Assembly (NCBI RefSeq): GCF_000786215.1
Contig: NZ_JROG01000004.1
Span: 310,001 to 374,000, forward strand
Direction of reading: 5' to 3'
DNA from: Sphingomonas sp. 35-24ZXX
GTDB lineage: Bacteria > Pseudomonadota > Alphaproteobacteria > Sphingomonadales > Sphingomonadaceae
Length of the DNA stretch: 64,000 nt
In this document: piece by piece, positions 8,427 through 17,207 of the stretch
How positions within the stretch are numbered: the first letter of the stretch is position 1
Layout: every line of letters starts with the position of its first letter
Program-made: the position numbers and the translations under genes
Notes under the pieces: generated by a model
Told to the model about the DNA's origin: nothing
What the model saw: the letters and a program-made list of their open reading frames with translations, nothing else
Databases searched by the model: none

Positions 8427-8957
8427 ATGCACAACAGCTTTGTATCCGCCATATTCGATGACCAGCGCGCAGCCGGACGCGCTGTCGATCAACTGCGTTC
8501 CACCGGGGTTCCGGATACCGCCATCTCGATTATCGCCCGGTCGGACAGCGGCAAGGCGACAACGACCGACGGTGCCGGTGAAGAGCAGACCCGCGACGTC
8601 TTGGGCAAGGCGGCCGCAGGCGCGGGGCTGGGTGCGTTGTTCGGCATCGCCGCGCTGGCCATTCCCGGCGTGGGACCGTTCATTGCCGCAGGCGCGATCG
8701 CCGAGGCTGCGGTGGGCGGTGCTGCCATTACCGGTACCGCGATCGGCGCGGCAGCAGGGGGCCTGATGGGTGTCCTGACCAGCCATGGCGTCGAAGAGGA
8801 TGAAGCGCGCTATTACGAAGAGCGGATGACCGAGGGCGGTATCTTCGTTTCGGTGGACGCGGATTCCGCGGGCATGTCGCCAGACCATCTGCGCGACATC
8901 CTGTTCGGCGCAGGCGGATATTCCTCCACCAGCCGGACCAGCGGCACGCTGGTCTGA
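8427..8957 (+). CDS. General stress protein of the YflT/17M-like type
   Basis: A 176-residue protein with an N-terminal YflT-like (general stress protein 17M) domain: SAIFDDQRAAGRAVDQLRSTGVPDTAISI resembles the ferredoxin-like fold that opens these proteins. The middle (about 57-120) is a Gly/Ala-rich hydrophobic stretch (GAGLGALFGIAALAIPGVGPFIAAG) that could span or associate with a membrane. The C-terminal part (EDEARYYEERMTEGGIFVSVDA) completes the domain. Biochemical role is unknown in this family; related genes are stress-induced. An AAGGAG Shine-Dalgarno site precedes the ATG, and an EcfG-like promoter lies upstream, which fits the general stress response. It stands alone. Confidence 0.8.
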   Translation: MHNSFVSAIFDDQRAAGRAVDQLRSTGVPDTAISIIARSDSGKATTTDGAGEEQTRDVLGKAAAGAGLGALFGIAALAIPGVGPFIAAGAIAEAAVGGAAITGTAIGAAAGGLMGVLTSHGVEEDEARYYEERMTEGGIFVSVDADSAGMSPDHLRDILFGAGGYSSTSRTSGTLV

Positions 8958-9024
8958 TCGAAACATCTGATGACGCGGCGCCTGCTCCCTCGCGGGAGGG
9001 GTGTCGCGTCGGGATGGCTGGGTG

Positions 9025-9264
9025 TCAGCAGTGAGGGCCGGGCGTCTTTCCCGGTCCCTTGCTGCGACGCTCGGTCATCGCATGACAGGCCTTCGCGCAA
9101 TCGCTGCCGGACTTGCCGGGCACGTCGCCATCTCCGGGAATGATCAGCAGGCTCATGCCACCGTTGCAGTTGCTCACAGCAATCATGCGCGCATCGGCCG
9201 GGGTCAACGGCGCAAGCACGATCGCGGCGATCACCAGCAAGGCACCGGGCGCGGCAGCGGTCAT
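9025..9264 (-). CDS. Small secreted Cys-rich protein at the end of the cco cluster (unknown function)
   Basis: A 79-residue protein whose ATG overlaps the ccoS stop (ATGA), so it is translated as the last gene of the cbb3 oxidase cluster. Residues 1-25 form a signal peptide (hydrophobic core LLVIAAIVLAPL, cleavage likely after ADA). The mature part of ~54 residues has four cysteines: one in SNCNGG, two in SDCAKACHAM (a C-x3-C-H pattern) and the C-terminal Cys. I do not recognise a named family. Its place after ccoGHIS suggests a periplasmic role in assembly, copper or heme delivery, or redox protection of the oxidase, but this is inference. It is convergent with the stress gene, 67 bases away, with a small CTCCC-TCGC-GGGAG hairpin between them (8985-8998). 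Confidence 0.75.
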   Translation of the reverse strand: MTAAAPGALLVIAAIVLAPLTPADARMIAVSNCNGGMSLLIIPGDGDVPGKSGSDCAKACHAMTERRSKGPGKTPGPHC

Positions 9265-9425
9265 GGCAGCACCTGTGCAGGATCGGCTTCGTCCTCGACC
9301 AGGATGCGCAGCGCCGCGCCATCCAGATCATCGAACTGGCCGCGACCCAGCGACCAGAAAAAGGCCCCCAGGCCCAGCAGGCCGAGCAACAGGGCGATGG
9401 GGATCAGAACCAGCAGGCCGTTCAT
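9261..9425 (-). CDS. ccoS: cbb3-type cytochrome oxidase assembly protein CcoS
   Basis: A 54-residue protein with one N-terminal transmembrane helix (about residues 4-24, LLVLIPIALLLGLLGLGAFF) followed by the CcoS signature FWSLGRGQFDDLDGAA and a short acidic tail. CcoS is needed for maturation of the cbb3 oxidase, probably for cofactor insertion. The length is typical. The start ATG overlaps the ccoI stop codon (ATGA) and its TGA overlaps the next ATG, so it is coupled on both sides. Confidence 0.93.
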   Translation of the reverse strand: MNGLLVLIPIALLLGLLGLGAFFWSLGRGQFDDLDGAALRILVEDEADPAQVLP

Positions 9426-11557
9426 GTCAGTGTCCTCTTGAGCCGGAGCGCGTTGCCGACGACGATCAGCGACGAACCCGACATCGCGATGGCGGCGATC
9501 AGCGGGGTCACGATCCCGGCAAAGGCGAGCGGTACCGCGATGACGTTATAACCGATGGCGAGCATGAAGTTCTGCCGGACCACCGCCTGGGTCTGCCGCG
9601 CCATGCGGATCGTGTCGGCTACCGGCATCAACCGGTCCCCCAGGAAGATGCAGTCCGATGCGTTCTTTCCGACATCGCTGGCTGACCCTGGTGCCATCGA
9701 GGCGTGTCCGGCGGCGAGCGCGGGGCCATCGTTGAGGCCATCGCCGATCATCAACACCTTGTGACCCGCTGCCGCCTGCCGCCCGATGGCGGACAGCTTG
9801 TCCTGCGGGCTCAGCCCGGTGAGTGCGGTCAGACCCAATGTCCGCGCGACCGGCGCGACCGCTGCGGTGCGATCGCCCGAAAGGATCATTGCATCCACGC
9901 CCAATGCTTGCAGCGCCGCAATCGCCGGCAAGGCATCGGGGCGCAGCGCATCGGCAAAGCGTACAGTGGCAACCGGCGCATCCTCGATGCAGAGTTCAGT
10001 CGCCAGCTCGCTCCCTGCATCAGCCCCCTGTGGGCGGCCCAATGTGACCGGCCGGCCCTTCCAGACGGCGGCCATGCCAAAGCCGGGCGTCTCCTGTGCC
10101 GCCTCGATCGCTGCCGGGCTGACGCCCAGCGCGCCCAGATCGCGGGTCAAGGCGGCGCTCAGCGGATGCCGGCTGGCCTGTGCAAGCGCCAGCAGCAGCG
10201 CCTGGTGGTCGGGCGCGATCTCGTGCAGGTTGCTCGCCACCGGGCGGCCCAGTGTCAGCGTTCCGGTCTTGTCGATCAGCGCACGGTCGACCTCGGCCAT
10301 CCGTTCGAGCGCGGACCCATCCTTGATCAGCACGCCGCGCTTCATCAGCGCGCCGGCCGCCACGATCTGCGCTGCGGGGACGGCGAGGCCCAGGGCACAA
10401 GGGCAGGTGATGATCAGCACCGCCACCGCGATCAGCAGCGCCTCGTGCCAGCCGGCGCCTGCGATCATCCAGCCGGCAAAGGCGGCCAGCGCGAGGCTAT
10501 GAACGGCAGGGGCATAGAGCCGCGCGGCACGGTCGGCGATGCGGACATAGCGCGACTTGCCCTGCGAGGCTTCGCCCATCAGCCGGGCGATATCGGCAAT
10601 CGCGGTGTCGGTGCCCGCAGCGGTCACGCGCACGCGCACCGGCGATTCCATGTTGAGCGTGCCGGCATGCACGACATCGTCGATGCTCGCCTGCTGCGGT
10701 GCGCTCTCGCCGGTCAGCAGCGACAGGTCGATGCGGGTGGCACCCAGAACGATCACGCCATCGGCGGCGAGCCTTTCACCTGCCGCGACCAGCATCACCA
10801 TGCCGGGCTGCAGCTGCGTGGCATCGACCCACTGGGTCTTGCCATCGCCCTGCAGCACCATCGCTCCGGTGCCCATGTTGCGCAGCAGCGCGGTGACTCC
10901 GCCGCGCGCGCGGTCGCGCATCACGCTGTCCAGCCAGCGGCCGCACAGCAGGAAGAACAGCAGCATCACCGCGCTGTCGAAATAGGCGTGGGGACCATGC
11001 GTTGCGGTCTCGTAGAGGCTTAGCGCAGTGGCGAGCGAGACGCCGATGCTGATCGGCACGTCCATGTTGGTGTGGCCATGGCGGAGCGCGCGCCAGGCCG
11101 AACGGAAGAACGGCCGCCCGGCATAAGCGATCGTCGGCAGCGCGATCATCGCCGACAGCCAGTGGAACAGGTCGCGTGTCACGCCTGCTGCGCCCGACCA
11201 GACCGAGACCGACAGCAGCATGATGTTCATCATCGCAAAGCCTGCGACCGCGACCGCGCGCAGCAGCTCGCGGCTGCTTGCGGCCTCGGCATCGACCTCG
11301 CGCGGGCCCTCGCCGATCGGATGCGCCTCGAACCCCAAGGAGGTGAACGCGCCCAGCAGGTCCGGCATGTCGGCATCGGCGGTGCAGGACAGGTGCACCC
11401 GCTTTTCGGTGAAGTTGACGCGCGCCGTCTTGATGCGCGCGTCGCGCACCAGGCCCTGCTCCAGCTTGGAGATGCATCCGGCGCAGCGGATGTCGGGTAC
11501 GGCAAAGTCGCGCTCGATCAGCGCGGCGTCAGGCGCCAGGCGGGTCATCACGTTCAC
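9422..11557 (-). CDS. ccoI: Copper-translocating P-type ATPase CcoI
   Basis: A 711-residue P1B-type ATPase of the CcoI/FixI group, which exports Cu(I) for assembly of the cbb3 oxidase copper site. An N-terminal heavy-metal-associated domain carries CAGC (Cys25, Cys28). Transmembrane helices follow, with the CPC metal site at 385-387 (IITCPCALGL), the phosphorylation motif DKTGT with Asp429, and GDGLND near residue 603. The length suits CcoI. Its stop overlaps ccoS and its start overlaps the ccoH stop (ATGA at 11554-11557). Position inside ccoGHIS separates it from detoxifying CopA ATPases. Confidence 0.95.
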   Translation of the reverse strand: MNVMTRLAPDAALIERDFAVPDIRCAGCISKLEQGLVRDARIKTARVNFTEKRVHLSCTADADMPDLLGAFTSLGFEAHPIGEGPREVDAEAASSRELLRAVAVAGFAMMNIMLLSVSVWSGAAGVTRDLFHWLSAMIALPTIAYAGRPFFRSAWRALRHGHTNMDVPISIGVSLATALSLYETATHGPHAYFDSAVMLLFFLLCGRWLDSVMRDRARGGVTALLRNMGTGAMVLQGDGKTQWVDATQLQPGMVMLVAAGERLAADGVIVLGATRIDLSLLTGESAPQQASIDDVVHAGTLNMESPVRVRVTAAGTDTAIADIARLMGEASQGKSRYVRIADRAARLYAPAVHSLALAAFAGWMIAGAGWHEALLIAVAVLIITCPCALGLAVPAAQIVAAGALMKRGVLIKDGSALERMAEVDRALIDKTGTLTLGRPVASNLHEIAPDHQALLLALAQASRHPLSAALTRDLGALGVSPAAIEAAQETPGFGMAAVWKGRPVTLGRPQGADAGSELATELCIEDAPVATVRFADALRPDALPAIAALQALGVDAMILSGDRTAAVAPVARTLGLTALTGLSPQDKLSAIGRQAAAGHKVLMIGDGLNDGPALAAGHASMAPGSASDVGKNASDCIFLGDRLMPVADTIRMARQTQAVVRQNFMLAIGYNVIAVPLAFAGIVTPLIAAIAMSGSSLIVVGNALRLKRTLT

Positions 11558-12030
11558 TTGAGGTCACTCCGATACCGGGCGTGGTTGCCCGATTGATCGA
11601 CGGCAAGGTCTACCCGCCAGCGGCCCTGCGGCAGCGCACGGGTGGAGATCATGCCGCCCTGGCCGTCTCCGACCATGGCCATGGCCTGCGAGGGCAGGCG
11701 GCCCAGCGGATGGCTGACCGAGGCGGTGGCACTGGTGATCGTCAGCTTCTGGCCCTGCCGGGTCAGCGTGACGCGCACGTGCCGGGTGCGGTCGAGCCAG
11801 ATCGATGGCTCCCAGCCCAGCTGGTCCTGCGCCTCGGCCCGGGCCAGCTGGTCGTTGAACTGCTGGCTGGCGACATAGCTGTTTTCCACGACCTTGCCGC
11901 CGAAGCTCGAATAGGCGAGCCGCGCCATGGTGAAGTTGACCGCCATGACGATCGCAAAGAAGCCGATCAGGATCGCGGCCATGTGCCAGCCGGTAAACGG
12001 CTTGGACGTTGCTGCATGCGTGCTCATCAT
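11554..12030 (-). CDS. ccoH: cbb3 oxidase assembly protein CcoH (FixH family)
   Basis: A 158-residue FixH-like protein: one transmembrane helix at about residues 15-38 (WHMAAILIGFFAIVMAVNF), then a periplasmic beta-rich domain with the family features YVASQQFNDQLARAEAQDQLGW. CcoH is required for stable cbb3 oxidase assembly and interacts with its subunits. Two ATGs are adjacent (12030 and 12027); the first gives an ATGA overlap with the ccoG stop and is used here. It overlaps ccoI at the other end in the same way. Confidence 0.92.
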   Translation of the reverse strand: MMSTHAATSKPFTGWHMAAILIGFFAIVMAVNFTMARLAYSSFGGKVVENSYVASQQFNDQLARAEAQDQLGWEPSIWLDRTRHVRVTLTRQGQKLTITSATASVSHPLGRLPSQAMAMVGDGQGGMISTRALPQGRWRVDLAVDQSGNHARYRSDLK

Positions 12031-13481
12031 GGTGCCTCCGGGCGATCGAACTGGATGGTGTCGTCGTCACCGCGCGGGTCGCCGTCGCGGCCGATCGTGG
12101 CGATGGTGAAGTCCTGCCGCACAGGGCCCTGCGCGGGTGCCGCCACGAACAGGCGAACGCGGGTGACGCTGTCGGGCGAGATGGTCATCTCGACCCGTTG
12201 GCTGGCCCTGGCGCGCGAGCCGTTTTCGGTCCACAGCTGCGCGCCGGGCAGACCGCTGACGGTGATTGCGACCTTGCGCGGCCGGGCTTCCATGTTGCGC
12301 AGCTTGAGCGTGTAGTTGTTGCGGATCATGCCGTCCGACAGCTGCACATAAAGCGGGCTGCGCTCGTGCTGGACGGCAAGGTCGAGCCGGGTGCGCTCGC
12401 CGAGCGAAAACAGCATCAGAGCGCCGATCGCGCTCCAGATGGCGAGATAGATCATCAGCCGCGGGCGCAGCAGCGTCTTGAGGACCGGCGGCGCGATGCC
12501 GCCAGCCTTCTCCACCGCGACATCGTCGAGCGCGCAATAGTCGATCAGCCCGCGCGGGCGGCCGACCTGCGCCATCACGCTGTCGCAGGCATCGATGCAC
12601 AAGGCGCAGGTGATGCAGCCGATCTGCGGTCCTTCGCGAATGTCGATGCCGGTGGGGCAGACCGCGACGCACTGGTTGCAATCGACACAGTCGCCGATCG
12701 ATCCGGGATGGGCCAGCGCCTTCTTCAGGCTGCCGCGCGGTTCGCCGCGCCAGTCCTTGTAGGTCACCAGCAGCGACTTTTCGTCCATCATCGCGGTCTG
12801 GATGCGCGGCCAGGGGCACATATAGATGCACACCTGCTCGCGCATGAAACCGCCCAACACGAAGGTGGTCGCGGTGAGCACGCCGACGGTGCCATAGGCC
12901 ACGAAGGCCGCATCGCCGGTCCAGAATTCGCGGGTCAGCGTGGGCGCATCGGCAAAATACATGATCCACGCGCCGCCAGTCCAGAAGGCGATGGCGAGGT
13001 AGATGGCGTACTTGAGTGCGCGCCGGGCGATCTTTTCCGCGGTCCAGGGGCCGTTCGCGAGGCGAATCTGCGCGTTGCGGTCGCCATCGATCAGCCGATC
13101 GACATGCTGGAACAGATCGGTCCACACCGTCTGCGGGCAGGCATAGCCGCACCACGCGCGGCCCACGGCGCTGGTCACCAGGAATAGGCCGATGCCCGCC
13201 ATGATCAGCAGACCTGCGACATAATAGAATTCGTGCGGCCAGATTTCGATCTGGAACATGTAGAAGCGGCGGTTGGCCAGATCGATCAGCACCGCCTGGT
13301 CGGGTGCATAGGGCCCCCGGTCCCAGCGGATCCACGGCGTGCCGTAATAGATCGCCAGCGTGATCCCCATGATCAGCCATTTCAGCCGCCGGAAATTGCC
13401 GTCTACCTTTTTGGGGTAGACGCCCTTGCGTGGCGCGTACAGCGGGCCTTCCGTGCCAGCAAGGGCGTCGGGGTTAGCCAT
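12027..13481 (-). CDS. ccoG: cbb3 oxidase accessory protein CcoG (FixG/RdxA)
   Basis: A 484-residue membrane iron-sulfur protein. Four to five transmembrane helices are predicted, with two ferredoxin-type cluster motifs in the middle (CVDCNQCVAVCPTG and CITCALCIDACDSV) and a C-terminal Ig-like FixG domain. CcoG has been shown to act as a cupric reductase in cbb3 maturation. I start at the ATG at 13481 (MANPDALAG), which overlaps the ccoP stop region, rather than 27 codons upstream inside ccoP. The order ccoNOQP-GHIS is the usual one. Confidence 0.94.
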   Translation of the reverse strand: MANPDALAGTEGPLYAPRKGVYPKKVDGNFRRLKWLIMGITLAIYYGTPWIRWDRGPYAPDQAVLIDLANRRFYMFQIEIWPHEFYYVAGLLIMAGIGLFLVTSAVGRAWCGYACPQTVWTDLFQHVDRLIDGDRNAQIRLANGPWTAEKIARRALKYAIYLAIAFWTGGAWIMYFADAPTLTREFWTGDAAFVAYGTVGVLTATTFVLGGFMREQVCIYMCPWPRIQTAMMDEKSLLVTYKDWRGEPRGSLKKALAHPGSIGDCVDCNQCVAVCPTGIDIREGPQIGCITCALCIDACDSVMAQVGRPRGLIDYCALDDVAVEKAGGIAPPVLKTLLRPRLMIYLAIWSAIGALMLFSLGERTRLDLAVQHERSPLYVQLSDGMIRNNYTLKLRNMEARPRKVAITVSGLPGAQLWTENGSRARASQRVEMTISPDSVTRVRLFVAAPAQGPVRQDFTIATIGRDGDPRGDDDTIQFDRPEAP

Positions 13482-14403
13482 TGTCGGCTTCCCCCTCGGG
13501 TGCAGCGGCGCGGACAGGTGCGGGTTGGTCCTCGCCGCCGCCCAGAGAATGGACGTAAGCACTCAGCATCTTGATGGTTACGGCATCCAGCTTGTCGTTC
13601 CACCGCGGCATCACGCCGTTGCGGGGGTTGTAGATGGTCTTGGCGATGGCCTCGCGGCTGCCGCCATAGAGCCACACGGCATCGGTCAGCTTGGGACCGC
13701 CAAGTTCGCGGATGCCTTCACCATTGGTGCCATGGCAGGCGACGCAATTGGCCTCGAACAGGGTCGCGCCGCGCGCCGAGGCGGCGCTGGGCTTTTCCTG
13801 GCGGCTGATCACGCGGACATGGGAGACCAGGTCGTTGATCGCGGCGCTGTCCAAGATGCCGTCGCGGCCGAATGCGGGCATCATGTTCATCCGCGTCGCA
13901 TCATGGTCGGGGTTGCGGATGCCGTGGGTCAGCGTGGTCTCGATCGCGGCCAGATCGCCGCCCCACAGCCAGTCGTCATCGGTCAGGCTGGGGTAGAGGC
14001 CGACCACGCCTGCACCGCCTGCACCATGGCACTGCACGCAATGCACCTTGAATGCCGCGCCACCCCCCTGGATAGCCGCCTCCATCAGCTCGTGCTTGGC
14101 GGGAAGGGCGGTGATCGGCGTGGCGGCGATGGCGTTGGTGATCGGCGCGCGCTTGGCCAGATGGCTCGCCATCTCGCGCTTGAGGTCATCGCGGCTCGAC
14201 CATTCGAGCGCGCCGCGGGTGGCGCTGTTGACCATCGGCCAGGCCGGGTAGAGCACGACATAGACCGCCGCCCAGGCGATGCAGGCGTAGAAGGTCCACA
14301 GCCACCAGCGCGGCAGCGGGGTGTTCAGCTCTTCGATCCCGTCCCATTCATGGCCGACGGTGGAGGTGCCGGTGGGCTCGTCGATGCGGCTTTTGTCAGA
14401 CAT
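13474..14403 (-). CDS. ccoP: cbb3-type cytochrome c oxidase subunit III (diheme CcoP)
   Basis: A 309-residue subunit carrying two c-type hemes that pass electrons to CcoO. The N-terminal cytoplasmic segment leads into a transmembrane helix (about residues 33-55). Heme motifs CxxCH are at Cys122-Cys125-His126 (CVQCH) and Cys220-Cys223-His224 (CVACH), each with later Met ligands such as the one in NMMPAFG. Length and layout match CcoP. The start overlaps the end of ccoQ by 8 bases, and the stop region overlaps the ccoG start. Confidence 0.96.
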   Translation of the reverse strand: MSDKSRIDEPTGTSTVGHEWDGIEELNTPLPRWWLWTFYACIAWAAVYVVLYPAWPMVNSATRGALEWSSRDDLKREMASHLAKRAPITNAIAATPITALPAKHELMEAAIQGGGAAFKVHCVQCHGAGGAGVVGLYPSLTDDDWLWGGDLAAIETTLTHGIRNPDHDATRMNMMPAFGRDGILDSAAINDLVSHVRVISRQEKPSAASARGATLFEANCVACHGTNGEGIRELGGPKLTDAVWLYGGSREAIAKTIYNPRNGVMPRWNDKLDAVTIKMLSAYVHSLGGGEDQPAPVRAAAPEGEADNG

Positions 14404-14554
14404 TGTCGTCTTCCCTGAAGATCATGTTGGCAGCGTCGTGGTTGTGCTGACGCGCGCCCTTGCGGAAGGGCCAGGCGATGAGGCCGATGAACAGCACGGT
14501 CATGGCCAGCAGGCCCCAGCTGTCGGCGAAATGGCGCAGATCGTCGTAGCTCAT
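14396..14554 (-). CDS. ccoQ: cbb3-type cytochrome c oxidase subunit CcoQ
   Basis: A 52-residue single-span membrane protein: [20 protein letters not shown] opens it, a transmembrane helix covers about residues 13-30, and a short basic then acidic cytoplasmic tail follows ([14 protein letters not shown]). CcoQ stabilises the cbb3 complex. The ATG overlaps the ccoO stop (ATGA at 14551-14554) and the stop lies within the first codons of ccoP. The position between ccoO and ccoP settles the call despite low sequence conservation. Confidence 0.9.
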   Translation of the reverse strand: MSYDDLRHFADSWGLLAMTVLFIGLIAWPFRKGARQHNHDAANMIFREDDNV

Positions 14555-15351
14555 GGCTTGGCTCCCTTGACGGCAGCAGCCGCAACCTTGGCGGGTGCCG
14601 GGGCATCACCCTGATCCTGCGGGGCTGCCTTTTCGACATCGACCAAGGTGCCCAGCATCTGCAGATAGGCGATCAGCGCATCCATTTCGGTGATCCGCGC
14701 AGGATCACCGTCAAAGTCGCGGACCTGCGCCTTGGGGTAGCGCGCCTGCAATTCGGCCGCGCCGTCCGCATTGGGATCGGCCTGCGCCTTCAGGTCGGCA
14801 TTGGCCGCAGCGATGGCCGCCTTGGTATAAGGCACGCCCACCCGCGACAGTGCGGTAAGGTCATCGCTCATGTCGCCGACGTTCAGCTCGCGCTCGGCGA
14901 GGAAAGCATATGGCGGCATGATCGATTCACCCACCACGCTGCGGGGATCCATCAGGTGCGCGCGGTGCCATTCGTCCGAATAGCGGTTGCCGACGCGCGC
15001 CAGGTCAGGTCCGGTGCGCTTGGACCCCCATTGGAACGGGTGGTCGTACATGCTCTCGGCTGCCAGGCTGTAATGGCCGTAGCGCTCGACCTCGTCGCGG
15101 AACGGGCGGATCATCTGGCTGTGGCAGGTATAGCAGCCTTCGCGCATGTAGATGTTGCGGCCCGACAGCTCGAGCGGGGTATAGGGACGCATCCCGTCCA
15201 CCTTCTCGATGGTGTTGTCGATCCAGAACAAGGGCGCGATCTCGACGATGCCGCCGATGGCGACCGCGACCAGCGCGCCCAGGCCCAGCAGGGTGACGTT
15301 GCGTTCCAGTTTCTTGTGGCTGAACCGCGGTTCGGCTTTGATATCGGCCAT
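14551..15351 (-). CDS. ccoO: cbb3-type cytochrome c oxidase subunit II (monoheme CcoO)
   Basis: A 266-residue membrane-anchored cytochrome c. The transmembrane anchor is about residues 20-42, and the heme motif CYTCH is Cys73-Cys76-His77 within the strongly conserved [35 protein letters not shown] and [16 protein letters not shown] are further CcoO hallmarks, the latter with the axial Met. It transfers electrons from CcoP to CcoN. It follows ccoN by 11 bases. Confidence 0.97.
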   Translation of the reverse strand: MADIKAEPRFSHKKLERNVTLLGLGALVAVAIGGIVEIAPLFWIDNTIEKVDGMRPYTPLELSGRNIYMREGCYTCHSQMIRPFRDEVERYGHYSLAAESMYDHPFQWGSKRTGPDLARVGNRYSDEWHRAHLMDPRSVVGESIMPPYAFLAERELNVGDMSDDLTALSRVGVPYTKAAIAAANADLKAQADPNADGAAELQARYPKAQVRDFDGDPARITEMDALIAYLQMLGTLVDVEKAAPQDQGDAPAPAKVAAAAVKGAKP

Positions 15352-15362
15352 GTGTCGGCTCC

Positions 15363-17033
15363 TTATTCTGCGGGGATCGCGGCAGCGGCGACCGGGGCCG
15401 GGCGATCGGCCGCGACATTGTGCGGCGTTTCGGTCATCGGCTTCTCATCGCGGATCTTGCCGGCGAGCGTGGCCCAGACGTTGACGATCATCACGATGAA
15501 GCCGGTGAGGTAGAGCAGGCCCCCTGCAGCGCGAATCAGGTACATCGGGTGCATCGCCGCGACGCTTTCGACGAAGCTGTAGACGAGGTATCCGTCGGCT
15601 CCGTATTCGCGCCACATCAGGCCCTGCATGATGCCGGCAACCCACATCGATGCGGCGTAGAACACGATGCCCACGGTCGAGAGCCAGAAGTGCCAGTTGA
15701 CCATGCGCAGGCTGTACAGGCGCGGACGGTTCCACAGGCGCGGCACCAGATAATAGACGCAGGCGAAGGTGATCATGCCGTTCCAGCCCAGCGCGCCGGA
15801 GTGGACATGGCCGATGGTCCAGTCGGTATAATGCGACATGGAGTTCACCCATTTGATCGACATCATCGGGCCTTCGAAGGTGCTCATGCCGTAGAAGGCG
15901 AGTGCCATCACCATCATGCGGATGATCGGATCGGTGCGGATCTTGTCCCAGGCGCCGTTGAGCGTCATCAGGCCGTTGATCATGCCGCCCCAGCTGGGCA
16001 TCCACAGCATGATCGAGAACACCATGCCCAGGGTCTGCGCCCAGTCGGGCAGCGCGGTGTAGTGGAGGTGGTGCGGACCTGCCCAGATGTACAGGAAGAT
16101 CAGCGACCAGAAGTGGATGATCGACAGCCGATAGCTGTAGACCGGACGTTCGGCCTGTTTGGGCACGAAATAGTACATCATGGCGAGGAAGCCGGCGGTC
16201 AGGAAGAAGCCGACCGCGTTATGGCCGTACCACCATTGCGTCAGCGCATCCTGCACGCCTGCAAAGGCCGAGTAGCTCTTCGATCCGAAGATGCTGGCGG
16301 GCAGCGACAGGTTGTTGACCACGTGCAGCATCGCCACGGTGATGATGAAGGCGAGATAGAACCAGTTGGCGACATAGATGTGCGGTTCCTTGCGGCGCAC
16401 GATGGTGCCCAGGAACACTGCCAGATAGGCCAGCCACACGATGGTCAGCCACAGATCGACATACCATTCGGGCTCGGCATATTCCTTGGCCTCGGTCACG
16501 CCCATCAGATAGCCGGTGGCGGCCAGCACGATGAACAGCTGATAGCCCCAGAACACGAAACGGGCCATCGACGGGAAGGCCAGGCGGGCGCGGCAGGTGC
16601 GCTGCACGACATAGAAGCTGGTCGCGATCAGCGCATTGCCGCCGAACGCGAAGATCACCGCCGAGGTGTGCAGCGGCCGGAGCCGCCCGAAGGTGGTGTA
16701 TTCCAGATTGAGGTTCAGCACCGGGAAGGCGAGCTGCAGCGCGATGTAAAGCCCTGCGGCCATGCCCGCTGCGCCCCAGAACAGCGTCGCGATGACGCCC
16801 CAGCGGACCGGATCGTCATCATAGGTGCCCAGATCCGCGGGTGCCTTCAGGAAGCCGCGGGCCATCGCGCCATAATCGGCGCGGCTCATGGTGAACCACA
16901 AGGCGGCCAGACAGGCGATCATCACGATCGTCATGTGCACCGCAAACGGCCCATCGACCGCCAGTACCGCCATTGCCAGCGCCAACAGCGCCAGCCCCAG
17001 CCAGCCCCCGGCCTTTAAAACCAAACCATCCAT
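15363..17033 (-). CDS. ccoN: cbb3-type cytochrome c oxidase subunit I
   Basis: The 556-residue catalytic subunit of the high-affinity cbb3 oxidase, which reduces oxygen at a heme b3-CuB centre. About twelve to fourteen hydrophobic helices are visible. Conserved histidine segments include [41 protein letters not shown] and [13 protein letters not shown] use the ATG at 17033 ([10 protein letters not shown]); an in-frame ATG at 17117 would read through the FNR box and is unlikely. A perfect FNR site centred 90 bases upstream predicts a transcript start near 17082 and low-oxygen induction. Confidence 0.96.
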   Translation of the reverse strand: MDGLVLKAGGWLGLALLALAMAVLAVDGPFAVHMTIVMIACLAALWFTMSRADYGAMARGFLKAPADLGTYDDDPVRWGVIATLFWGAAGMAAGLYIALQLAFPVLNLNLEYTTFGRLRPLHTSAVIFAFGGNALIATSFYVVQRTCRARLAFPSMARFVFWGYQLFIVLAATGYLMGVTEAKEYAEPEWYVDLWLTIVWLAYLAVFLGTIVRRKEPHIYVANWFYLAFIITVAMLHVVNNLSLPASIFGSKSYSAFAGVQDALTQWWYGHNAVGFFLTAGFLAMMYYFVPKQAERPVYSYRLSIIHFWSLIFLYIWAGPHHLHYTALPDWAQTLGMVFSIMLWMPSWGGMINGLMTLNGAWDKIRTDPIIRMMVMALAFYGMSTFEGPMMSIKWVNSMSHYTDWTIGHVHSGALGWNGMITFACVYYLVPRLWNRPRLYSLRMVNWHFWLSTVGIVFYAASMWVAGIMQGLMWREYGADGYLVYSFVESVAAMHPMYLIRAAGGLLYLTGFIVMIVNVWATLAGKIRDEKPMTETPHNVAADRPAPVAAAAIPAE

Positions 17034-17116
17034 ATGCCTGTGTCCCCGTGCGCGCAGACTCGTCGGGATCTGCGCTTCCTTGGGGTGGGTGATGGACCCG
17101 ATCGGCCGACAGAACA

Positions 17117-17130
17117 TTGATCACGATCAA
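17117..17130. promoter_or_regulatory. Perfect FNR box between ccoN and ompW
   Basis: TTGATCACGATCAA matches the FNR consensus TTGAT-N4-ATCAA at every defined base. It lies between divergent ccoN (ATG at 17033) and ompW (ATG at 17208), nearly midway: a class II arrangement (site centred at -41.5) would give leaders of about 49 and 43 bases respectively. One site could therefore serve both promoters. Confidence 0.88.
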
Positions 17131-17207
17131 TAAGATTTTTGCGCCGCATCAATGCGCTGCGACGCCTGCGGGCGCAGTGATCCGCTCACTCAAGGAGGAG
17201 TGATCAC

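Noticed and set aside
9422-11557. Copper-resistance ATPase (CopA)
   Set aside because: Its place between ccoH and ccoS and its FixI-like layout make CcoI the better call.
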